Shown piece after piece: positions 1-5,434 of a stretch of 9,729 nt of DNA; the stretch's first letter is position 1, and every line of letters begins with the position of its first letter. This stretch comes from an uncultured Clostridia bacterium. Lineage in GTDB: Bacteria > Bacillota > Clostridia > Christensenellales > Pumilibacteraceae. The DNA lies in contig CANQCB010000055.1 of NCBI GenBank assembly GCA_947589145.1, positions 1-9,729 of the forward strand, written 5' to 3'. Under the pieces are notes generated by a model. It had not been told where the DNA came from and did no database searches. It worked only from the letters and a program-made list of their open reading frames with translations. A program made the position numbers and the translations under genes.

Positions 1-39
1 CCCCCCCCCGCTGTCAAACGTTTTAGGGTACTTTTTTGT

Positions 40-226
40 GAAGATTTCTTTATTTTTTGCATTTTTTTTCGATTTTCCCCCTCCGTTCGCCATTTTTCGC
101 GCCCCGTTTTCCACTTTTTCTCCACCGTTTCGCGCTTTTCTCTCTGCCGTTTCGCGCCCCGTTTTCCGCTTTTCGCAAAAAATCTTTCTGCAAATCTTTT
201 TTGCGAGAACCGAAATTTTACAACGG
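40..226. other. Pyrimidine-rich non-coding tract with an internal direct repeat
   Basis: This stretch is almost all C and T on the plus strand and therefore purine-rich on the minus strand. An 18-bp direct repeat, TTTCGCGCCCCGTTTTCC, occurs at 95-112 and 150-167. Reading frames across it translate to low-complexity Phe/Pro or Lys/Gly strings and look accidental. It lies beyond the last terminator of the tRNA-Asn region (minus-strand direction), so it may be the upstream region of a gene off the left edge. I see no convincing promoter in it. The window itself begins with nine C residues. Confidence 0.5.
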
Positions 227-260
227 AAAAAGCCGATAGCAAAACTGCTATCGACTTTTT
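227..260 (-). terminator. Rho-independent terminator, distal of three (T1)
   Basis: The inverted repeat 234-240/247-253 (CGATAGC, six-base loop, GCTATCG) is extended by a G-C pair and by flanking A and T runs (227-231 and 256-260). The only mismatch in the stem on the plus strand (C233/A254) becomes a G-U wobble in a minus-strand RNA, which favours minus-strand transcription. On the minus strand it directly follows a degenerate copy of the tRNA-Asn 3' end. Confidence 0.7.
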
Positions 261-262
261 GT

Positions 263-361
263 CTCCCCGGATAGGGACGCGTATTTGCGTTCGCAAATCC
301 GCCGACTTCGCGATTGCAAATCGCTCGTCCATTCGCTAAAAACAGTCCACAGGACTGTTTT
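263..361. repeat. 99-bp triple-hairpin repeat, copy A
   Basis: It matches 676-774 at 96 of 99 positions; the differences are at 267, 275 and 317. It opens with a degenerate tRNA-Asn 3' end (minus orientation). The rest holds three short inverted repeats in a row: ATTTGCG-TT-CGCAAAT at 283-298, GCGATT-GCA-AATCGC at 310-324, and ACAGTCC-ACA-GGACTGT at 342-358. The last is flanked by A and T runs and so resembles a bidirectional terminator. The layout recalls REP/BIME-type extragenic palindromes, but I do not recognise the family. It does not look coding: the two copies differ by single bases without any codon pattern. Confidence 0.85.
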
Positions 362-617
362 ATTAGTGAGCGGCGACGTGCGGTCAGATATAAAATATAT
401 CTTCTTGCGCAAGCTCGACATTCACCAACCCGTGGAAGGCACAGAGTGTCGCTCAGACGTGCGAGAGAGGTTATTATGTGAGGGAGCTTACTAAAATGGT
501 AAGTGACCGAACAATAATGTTCTCGGTTCGCGCGTATCAGCGGTGCTATGTGCCTTCCTTATCGGCGCCGTATCAGCGCCGCTATACGCCGCGAATAAAG
601 CGAGTGCCTTCCTAAGA
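362..617. other. Structured non-coding insert between copy A and the inverted tRNA tail
   Basis: This 256-bp stretch is present in element A but not in element B. It holds many small palindromes: AGATATA-AAA-TATATCT at 386-402, CTTGCGCAAG at 404-413, CTTAC/GTAAG around 487-503 and GAACA/TGTTC near 509-522. GTGCCTTCC occurs at 550-558 and 604-612, and its inverted copy GGAAGGCAC at 434-442. CGTATCAGCG occurs twice (533-542 and 569-578). I see no open frame with a ribosome binding site or protein-like composition. It could be a folded RNA or a repeat cluster. Confidence 0.45.
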
Positions 618-635
618 GGTTCAAGTCCTATCCGA
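618..635 (+). repeat. Inverted copy of the tRNA-Asn T-arm and acceptor end
   Basis: These 18 bases are the exact reverse complement of 865-882, inside the tRNA-Asn gene; they correspond to the T arm and part of the 3' acceptor strand. They close element A (263-635), whose left end is a tRNA 3' end in the opposite orientation. The element therefore has inverted termini derived from the tRNA. A 14-bp version (TTCAAGTCCTATCC, 799-812) closes element B. Confidence 0.85.
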
Positions 636-636
636 T

Positions 637-673
637 AAAAAGAAAATCGCCCCGTTGGGACGAATTTCTTTTT
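637..673 (-). terminator. Rho-independent terminator, middle of three (T2)
   Basis: The stem 647-653/657-663 has a 3-base loop. A/T-rich arms at 637-645 and 665-673 extend the pairing. The single core mismatch on the plus strand (C650/A660) becomes a G-U wobble on the minus strand, which points to minus-strand transcription. A U-rich tail follows on the minus strand. It directly follows a perfect copy of the tRNA-Asn 3' end including CCA (671-687). Confidence 0.8.
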
Positions 674-675
674 GG

Positions 676-774
676 CTCCTCGGATAGTGACGCGTATTTG
701 CGTTCGCAAATCCGCCGACTTCGCGATTGTAAATCGCTCGTCCATTCGCTAAAAACAGTCCACAGGACTGTTTT
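676..774. repeat. 99-bp triple-hairpin repeat, copy B
   Basis: This is the second copy of the block at 263-361, with 96 of 99 positions identical. Together with 671-675 its left end reproduces the tRNA-Asn 3' end and CCA exactly: 671-687 equals 856-872, 17 of 17 bases. Its three hairpins are at 696-711, 723-737 and 755-771. The change C317 to T730 lies in the loop of the second hairpin, so all stems are preserved. Element B (676-812) lacks the long insert found in element A. Confidence 0.85.
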
Positions 775-798
775 CTTAACGCTCATGCCTTCTTAAGC

Positions 799-812
799 TT
801 CAAGTCCTATCC
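799..812 (+). repeat. Inverted copy of tRNA-Asn 3' segment closing element B
   Basis: TTCAAGTCCTATCC is the reverse complement of 867-880 within tRNA-Asn. The bases just before it (TGCCTTCTTAAG, 786-797) match those before the equivalent end of element A (TGCCTTCCTAAG, 605-616), so the conserved right end extends beyond the tRNA-derived part. Confidence 0.8.
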
Positions 813-819
813 CCCCGCC

Positions 820-858
820 AAAACAAAAACCGCAGGACTTTGCCTGCGGGTTTTGTTT
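820..858 (-). terminator. Rho-independent terminator of the tRNA-Asn transcript (T3)
   Basis: CCGCAGG (830-836) pairs with CCTGCGG (843-849) around a 6-base loop. The stem continues through AAACAAAA/TTTTGTTT (821-828/851-858) after one mismatch. On the minus strand the RNA after the stem core is TTTTTGTTTT. It starts at the encoded CCA of tRNA-Asn and should end both the tRNA transcript and any read-through from leuS. Confidence 0.88.
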
Positions 859-933
859 GGCTCCTCGGATAGGACTTGAACCTACGACAGCGCGGTTAAC
901 AGCCGCGTGCTCTACCGACTGAGCTACCGAGGA
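858..933 (-). tRNA. tRNA-Asn (anticodon GTT)
   Basis: The minus strand folds into a standard 73-nt cloverleaf plus encoded CCA. The acceptor stem is TCCTCGG/CCGAGGA with discriminator G. The D arm is GCTC...GAGC. The anticodon stem is CGCGG/CCGCG around the loop CTGTTAA, which places GTT (plus strand 898-900) at positions 34-36. A 5-nt variable loop and the T arm GTAGG-TTCAAGT-CCTAT follow. It reads AAC/AAU codons. It sits 72 bp after the leuS stop and has its own consensus promoter. Its 3' end is the source of several direct and inverted copies at 263-274, 618-635, 671-687 and 799-812. Confidence 0.97.
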
Positions 934-961
934 TTATAGCCGATTTCTTGTCAGCAGTCGT

Positions 962-990
962 ATTATATTATAAAGAGAAACTTATGTCAA
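962..990 (-). promoter_or_regulatory. Consensus housekeeping promoter for tRNA-Asn
   Basis: On the minus strand there is TTGACA (985-990), a 17-bp spacer and TATAAT (962-967). This is a perfect match to the housekeeping sigma consensus with ideal spacing. A second TATAAT overlaps at 967-972 but would have only a 12-bp spacer. Predicted initiation near 955 gives a leader of about 20 nt before the mature tRNA 5' end at 933. The promoter begins 16 bp after the leuS stop codon. Confidence 0.88.
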
Positions 991-1005
991 GTATTTTCGG
1001 TCATT

Positions 1006-3402
1006 TTATGCAATGACGTTTATTATCTTACCCGTTTTGTATATGACCTTTTTCGCGGATTCGAGACCGAGAAATTTGAGGGCGGCGGCGCTCGCGGTCG
1101 CTTCGTCGGCGTCGGGAGCGATCATAACCGTGCCTTTGAACTTGCCGAGGAGTTGCACGGGGACTTCTATTTCCGACTTTATCAACTTTTTCTCGTCGCA
1201 TTCGGGATACTTTTCTTTCAAAACGCTCGCGGTATGTCCGCAACGCTCCCAAAGCTCTTCGGCTATGTGCGGTACGATGGGCGCCATGAGCTTGATAAGC
1301 GTCTCGCTCGCGGCGAAAAGCGCGCTGTCGGCGACGTCGTATTTATACATGGCGTTGGTAAGCTCCATAAGCCTTGCGACGGCGGTGTTGAAAGAGAAAT
1401 TGCCTATATCGGCGCCGCAGCACTTTGCCGTATAGTTCACCGCGTATTCGAGTTCCGCGACCTTTTTCCCGTCGGCGGGTTTTACACCCTTCCCTTCTAT
1501 CGACTTGGTTACGATCCTCTCCACGCGGTCGAGATATTTCGCGATCGAGGGTATGCCGTCCTTGGAGAAAGGTCCGCCCTCGGTGTAAGAGAACGCAAAG
1601 CAGAGATACATTTTGAACACGTCGGAGCCGTATACGGAAACGTAGTCGTCGGGGTTGATTATATTGCCGCGCGTCTTGCTCATACGCTTGCCGTCGGGGC
1701 CGAGAATGGTGCCTTGGTGGACGAGCTTGGTAAACGGCTCGTCGAAATGCAAATATCCCATGTCGCGGAGCGCCTTGGTGATAAAGCGCGCGTAAAGCAG
1801 GTGCATGCAAGCGTGTTCCGCGCCGCCGACGTAGGTGTCTACGGGCAGCATTTTATCCGTCCAAGCCGTATCAAACGCCTTTTCCGCGTTCGTCGCGTTG
1901 GGATAGCGGAGATAATACCAACTCGAACAAACGAACGTGTCGAGGGTGTCGGGATCGCGCTTGGCGTCGCCGCCGCACTTCGGGCACTTGACGTTTATAT
2001 AACTCTCCTTGCCGGCGAGCGGGCTTTTTCCGCTCGGGTGGAAGTCCACGTCGTAAGGCAACTCGACGGGGAGATCCTTTTCGGGCACGGGCACTATTCC
2101 GCAATGCGGGCAGTGAATTATGGGTATAGGCGCGCCCCAATACCTTTGACGGGACACCGACCAATCGCGCAAGCGGTAGGTCGTCTTTGCTCCGCCCTTG
2201 CCGAGCTGAGCGAGCCTTTCCAATATCGCCGTCTTTGCGTCCGACGTTTTCATGCCGTTTATGAAATCGGAATTTACCGCAACGCCGTAATCGGTGAAAG
2301 GCAGGTCGTCGTTCGAGCCGTCCGCGCTCGCCACCACTCTTTCGATGGGCAGGCCGTATTTTTGCGCGAATTCGAAGTCGCGGGTGTCGTGCGACGGAAC
2401 TGCCATGACCGCGCCCGTGCCGTAAGTCGCGAGGACGTAATCCGCCACCCACACGGGCACTTTCCTTCCGTTTATAGGGTTGATCGCATACGCGCCTGTG
2501 AACACGCCGGTCTTTTCTTTGACCGTCGACGTGCGGTCGATATCCGACTGCTGAGCGGCGCGCACCTTGTATTCTTCGATCGCCGCCCTTTGCTTATCCG
2601 TCGTAATCTTATCCACGAGCGGGTGTTCGGGCGCAAGCACGACGTACGAGCAGCCGAAAAGCGTGTCGGCGCGCGTCGTGAACACCTTGAACGAGCCGCC
2701 GCCAACGAGGTCGAATTCCACCTCGCCGCCCTGCGACTTTCCGATCCAATTCCGCTGCATGGTCTTGGTCTTTTCGGGCCAATCGATCTTATCCAAACCT
2801 TCGAGGAGTTCGTCGGCGTATTTCGTTATTTTCAAAAACCATTGCCGCATTTCCTTGCGCACGACCACCGAGCCGCAACGCTCGCAGCAACCGTCCACGA
2901 CCTGTTCGTTTGCGATGACCGTACTGCACGACGGGCACCAATTCACGGGCGCGAGTTTTTCCTCGGCAAGCCCGTGCTTGTACAGTTGCAAAAAGAGCCA
3001 CTGCGTCCACTTGTAATAATCGGGCTCGCAGGTCTTGATCTCATAGTCCCAATCGAAAGACGCGCCCATGTTGCGGAGTTGCCCTTCCATGGTTCTTATG
3101 TTCTTTTCGGTGGAATCCTTGGGGTGTATGCCCGTCTTTATCGCATAGTTTTCCGCGGGCAGTCCGAACGCGTCGAAGCCCATGGGCTGGAATACTTCGT
3201 AGCCCTGCATGCGGAGCAGGCGGGCGTATACGTCGGTAAGTCCGAAGTTGTACCAATGCCCGAGGTGCAGGTTCGCGCCCGACGGATAGGAAAACATTTC
3301 GAGCACGTATTTTTTCTTGTCCGTGCGCGACTTGTCAAATGAGTCGATCTTCTCGGCTTCCCACTTTTTTCTCCATTTGCTTTCGATCTTTATGTAGTCC
3401 AT
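1006..3402 (-). CDS. leuS: Leucyl-tRNA synthetase
   Basis: This class I synthetase charges tRNA-Leu with leucine in the cytoplasm. At 798 residues it is full length for a bacterial-type LeuRS. The HIGH motif appears as HLGHW (46-50). A zinc-type knuckle has Cys156/159/173/176 (CPSC...CERC). The CP1 editing domain shows TTRADTLFG (242-250) and GTGAVMAVPSHDTRD (328-342) with its conserved Asp342. A second Cys set is at 431/434 and 473/476. YVGGAEHACMHLLYARF spans 524-540, and the KMSKS loop is the variant KRMSKT (572-577). The start is ATG with AAGGA (3409-3413) 6 nt upstream. It follows trxA after 34 bp with no promoter or terminator between, so the two are probably co-transcribed. That short gap leaves no room for a T-box leader. 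No terminator separates it from tRNA-Asn. Confidence 0.98.
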   Translation of the reverse strand: MDYIKIESKWRKKWEAEKIDSFDKSRTDKKKYVLEMFSYPSGANLHLGHWYNFGLTDVYARLLRMQGYEVFQPMGFDAFGLPAENYAIKTGIHPKDSTEKNIRTMEGQLRNMGASFDWDYEIKTCEPDYYKWTQWLFLQLYKHGLAEEKLAPVNWCPSCSTVIANEQVVDGCCERCGSVVVRKEMRQWFLKITKYADELLEGLDKIDWPEKTKTMQRNWIGKSQGGEVEFDLVGGGSFKVFTTRADTLFGCSYVVLAPEHPLVDKITTDKQRAAIEEYKVRAAQQSDIDRTSTVKEKTGVFTGAYAINPINGRKVPVWVADYVLATYGTGAVMAVPSHDTRDFEFAQKYGLPIERVVASADGSNDDLPFTDYGVAVNSDFINGMKTSDAKTAILERLAQLGKGGAKTTYRLRDWSVSRQRYWGAPIPIIHCPHCGIVPVPEKDLPVELPYDVDFHPSGKSPLAGKESYINVKCPKCGGDAKRDPDTLDTFVCSSWYYLRYPNATNAEKAFDTAWTDKMLPVDTYVGGAEHACMHLLYARFITKALRDMGYLHFDEPFTKLVHQGTILGPDGKRMSKTRGNIINPDDYVSVYGSDVFKMYLCFAFSYTEGGPFSKDGIPSIAKYLDRVERIVTKSIEGKGVKPADGKKVAELEYAVNYTAKCCGADIGNFSFNTAVARLMELTNAMYKYDVADSALFAASETLIKLMAPIVPHIAEELWERCGHTASVLKEKYPECDEKKLIKSEIEVPVQLLGKFKGTVMIAPDADEATASAAALKFLGLESAKKVIYKTGKIINVIA

Positions 3403-3436
3403 AGCTTTTCCTTTTTCAAATTATAACGGGCGCCGG

Positions 3437-3739
3437 TCAAAGCCCGAGTTCGGACAGGAGCGCGGCTTTGGGCATATAACCCACCGTCTGCGCTTCCACA
3501 ACGCCGTCGCGCATGAGCACGAACATGGGAATGCTCATTACGCCGAATTTCACGGCGAGATCTCCTTCCTCGTCGGTATTCACCTTGCACACGCGGATAT
3601 CCGCGCGCTCTTCGGCGATCTCCTCTATAACGGGCGACATCATACGGCAAGGGCCGCACCAAGCCGCCCAAAAATCTATAAGGCAAACGCCGCTTTTCGT
3701 CACTTCTTCGAAATTTTTGCTTGTAAGTTCGGTTATCAT
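3437..3739 (-). CDS. trxA: Thioredoxin
   Basis: This is a 100-residue single-domain cytoplasmic thioredoxin, slightly shorter than the usual 104-110. The active site is WCGPC (27-31) with redox cysteines 28 and 31. The cis-proline loop is SIPMF (Pro71). It reduces protein disulfides and is normally recycled by thioredoxin reductase. ATG at 3739 is the only usable start: the frame is closed by a TGA upstream with no ATG, GTG or TTG between. No Shine-Dalgarno sequence precedes it. A possible promoter lies directly upstream and would start the mRNA at or next to the ATG, suggesting a leaderless or near-leaderless message. leuS follows 34 bp downstream. It is probably the general thioredoxin, but without the rest of the genome a paralogue cannot be excluded. 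Confidence 0.95.
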   Translation of the reverse strand: MITELTSKNFEEVTKSGVCLIDFWAAWCGPCRMMSPVIEEIAEERADIRVCKVNTDEEGDLAVKFGVMSIPMFVLMRDGVVEAQTVGYMPKAALLSELGL

Positions 3740-3745
3740 AAACGT

Positions 3746-3775
3746 AGTATACCACGCCGACGCTTTTTTTGTATA
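3746..3775 (-). promoter_or_regulatory. Putative trxA-leuS promoter abutting the start codon
   Basis: On the minus strand TATACA (3770-3775, 4 of 6 to TTGACA), an 18-bp spacer and TATACT (3746-3751, 5 of 6 to TATAAT) lie just before trxA. Only six bases separate the -10 from the ATG, so transcription would begin at about the start codon. A small palindrome TATCA-TTTT-TGATA (3774-3787) overlaps its upstream edge. Confidence 0.45.
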
Positions 3776-3878
3776 TCATTTTTGATAATTTTTATTAAAA
3801 AGTTCGGATTTTTCGCCGCGCAACCGACATAACGGAAAACTCTGCGCGCCTCTTTTATAAAAATCAACGCCGAATCGT

Positions 3879-3911
3879 AAAAATCAACGCTCCGAGACGA
3901 TCGGAGCGTTG
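3879..3911 (-). terminator. Rho-independent terminator of purF
   Basis: A perfect 11-bp stem (3885-3895/3901-3911, CAACGCTCCGA/TCGGAGCGTTG) with a 5-base loop is followed on the minus strand by ATTTTTA. It begins 18 bp past the purF stop. The 3' arm plus T tract, GCGTTGATTTTTA on the minus strand, is repeated 20 bp further on (3858-3870 and 3878-3890), giving a second T tract without its own complete hairpin. Confidence 0.85.
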
Positions 3912-3928
3912 GTGAGTTCGATTTATAA

Positions 3929-5308
3929 TCAATTATTGTATTTCGGACATTTGCCGCTGAAACAGGCGTTGCAATAATGGAAATTCTTATCCAAGCCCGT
4001 GTTTTGTAATTGTTCGAGGGGGAGGAACGCTATCGAGTCGCAACCGAGTTCCTCGCACATTTCTTTTTCCGTCGCGTACGCAAGCGCGAAAAGGTATTTA
4101 TTCGGCGGCATTTGAATGCCGAAGGGGCAGGACTTTATGAGTTTGGGCGAGGCTATTCTCACGTGGACTTCCGCCGCGCCTGCCGCTTTGAGCATTTTTA
4201 TGAGTTTTTTCGACGTTTTGCCGCGCACGAGAGAGTCGTCCACGAGCACGACGCGCTTGTCCCGCACTATGGGTTTGAGCACGTTGTATTTCAGATTTAT
4301 CGCCATTTGCCTGCCCTTTTCTTCGAGGGAAAAGAGGTTGCGCGAGGAAAATTTGTTTTTGATTATTCCCGCTCTGACGGGAATGCCGCTTGCCCGCGAA
4401 TAGCCCTGCGCGAAAGACGTGCCGCCGTCGGGGATACCGAAAACGACGTCTGCGTCCACGGGGGCGCATTCGGCGAGGAGTTCGCCCGCTCTCTCCCTTA
4501 CCGTGTATACCGCGTTCCCGTCGAGAATGGAGTCGGGACGGGCGAAATATACATACTCGTATATGCAAAGGCTGGTATCGTGACCGCAAAAGTCGGTATA
4601 GGAGCGCACGCCCGTAGCGTCCACGCGGATAAGTTCGCCCGGGCGCACGTCGCGCACATACTCCGCGCCGATCGAGTCGAGGGCGCAAGTCTCGCTTGCA
4701 AAAACCACCGCGTCGCCGAGTTTTCCCATGCAAAGGGGGCGGAAACCGTGAGGGTCGCGGCAGGCAATGAGTTTTTTGGGCGACATGATCACCATGGAGT
4801 ATGCGCCGTCTATCTGCCGCATGACTTCCAGCAAAGATGTCTCCGCGGACGGGCAATGCGTTCTCGCGCGCGCTATCAGGTGCATAATAACCTCTGCGTC
4901 GCGCGTGGATTGGAAGATCGCGCCGTCGTTTTCCAAAGTGTCGCGGAGGGCTTGCGCGTTCATTATTCTGCCGTTCTTGGCGAGGCTTATCGCGCCTTTG
5001 CAATAACGCGTCGTTATCGGCTGTATGTTTTCCCTTATGTCCGTGCCGAAATTATAACGAACGTGCCCTATGCCTATGTTGCCTTTGAGCGTGGCGGCTT
5101 TATCCGCGCTGAAAACATCGTTTACAAGCCCGTTGTCCTTTATCGTCGTGAGTTTGTAGTGGTCGTTGGTCACTATGCCGCAACTTATGTGTCCGCGGTG
5201 TTGCAGAGAGAAAAGTCCGTAACAAATGTTTTTGCCGACATCTCCGCCCGCGCGGTCGAAAATTCCGATTATTCCGCATTCGTCTTTCATCCGATCGGGA
5301 AAATTCAT
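3929..5308 (-). CDS. purF: Amidophosphoribosyltransferase (glutamine PRPP amidotransferase)
   Basis: It catalyses the first committed step of purine synthesis: PRPP plus glutamine gives phosphoribosylamine. I place the start at ATG 5308 because GGAGG lies 5 nt upstream. A TTG 18 bp earlier would put that site inside the gene. The product is then 459 residues, with a 10-residue propeptide before Cys11, the expected Ntn nucleophile. The glutaminase domain shows QHRG (36-39), HVRY (82-85) and Asn112-Gly113. The PRPP loop is VVLVDDSLVRGKTSK (353-367). Cys248, 394, 446 and 449 match the four 4Fe-4S ligands known in the Bacillus enzyme. It is divergent in places: QHRGHISCG, GIPDGGTSFAQGY, and a changed region around 320-342 where the usual VGRTFI segment is not recognisable. 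It stands alone, without other pur genes in view. No purine riboswitch fits in the short upstream gap. Confidence 0.93.
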   Translation of the reverse strand: MNFPDRMKDECGIIGIFDRAGGDVGKNICYGLFSLQHRGHISCGIVTNDHYKLTTIKDNGLVNDVFSADKAATLKGNIGIGHVRYNFGTDIRENIQPITTRYCKGAISLAKNGRIMNAQALRDTLENDGAIFQSTRDAEVIMHLIARARTHCPSAETSLLEVMRQIDGAYSMVIMSPKKLIACRDPHGFRPLCMGKLGDAVVFASETCALDSIGAEYVRDVRPGELIRVDATGVRSYTDFCGHDTSLCIYEYVYFARPDSILDGNAVYTVRERAGELLAECAPVDADVVFGIPDGGTSFAQGYSRASGIPVRAGIIKNKFSSRNLFSLEEKGRQMAINLKYNVLKPIVRDKRVVLVDDSLVRGKTSKKLIKMLKAAGAAEVHVRIASPKLIKSCPFGIQMPPNKYLFALAYATEKEMCEELGCDSIAFLPLEQLQNTGLDKNFHYCNACFSGKCPKYNN

Positions 5309-5313
5309 GCATT

Positions 5314-5318
5314 CCTCC
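5314..5318 (-). promoter_or_regulatory. purF ribosome binding site that fixes the start
   Basis: GGAGG on the minus strand ends 5 nt before the ATG at 5306-5308. It lies downstream of the alternative TTG start at 5326, which therefore is unlikely to be used. The chosen start leaves a short propeptide ahead of Cys11, as in processed Gram-positive PurF enzymes. Confidence 0.8.
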
Positions 5319-5382
5319 AAAATCAATATATAAAATTGCGCTTGGTCAATTTATAGGGCAAAATTTTATGGCTTAAAGTCAC

Positions 5383-5416
5383 AAAAGGCGAGGAATGCCC
5401 GAAAAAGACATTCCCC
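5383..5416 (-). terminator. Terminator after the serS-membrane protein unit
   Basis: GGGGAATGTC pairs with GGCATTCCTC on the minus strand (5407-5416 with 5390-5399) around a 7-base loop, using two G-U wobbles that exist only in the minus-strand RNA. A modest T tract (TTTT at 5383-5386) follows. It lies 18 bp after the membrane protein stop and upstream of purF, so it separates the two units. The weak T tract may leave some read-through into purF. Confidence 0.65.
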
Positions 5417-5434
5417 GAATTTCATTATTCAGAA

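Noticed and set aside
1..93. Possible N-terminus of a minus-strand gene (MANGGGKSKKNAKNKEIF...) running off the left edge
   Set aside because: It is only 31 codons, Lys/Gly-rich because of the purine bias of the tract, and has no clear ribosome binding site. It could be real but cannot be supported without sequence to the left.
491..745. An 84-codon minus-strand frame and a 69-codon plus-strand frame (285-494) in the tRNA-tail region
   Set aside because: Both cross the non-coding repeats and hairpins, lack ribosome binding sites and have no protein-like composition.
628..786. A 52-codon minus-strand frame starting MSVKKTVLW that runs through repeat B
   Set aside because: It translates the hairpin repeat, the copied tRNA tail and terminator T2, and its only upstream purine stretch is too close to the ATG. 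It is explained by the repeat and not by a protein.
263..812. CRISPR array
   Set aside because: Only two copies of a 99-bp repeat exist, 413 bp apart, with no regular spacers and no cas genes in view.
1153..3342. A 729-codon open frame on the plus strand, antisense to leuS
   Set aside because: The minus frame encodes a complete leucyl-tRNA synthetase with all motifs. The antisense frame is kept open by the codon choice of leuS, and its product is Arg/His/Val-rich with no recognisable domain. Similar long antisense frames lie opposite purF (4010-5356), serS (6341-7534) and the surface protein (8776-9639).
5309..5326. Alternative TTG start giving purF six extra residues
   Set aside because: The GGAGG site lies downstream of this TTG and is correctly placed for the ATG at 5308.
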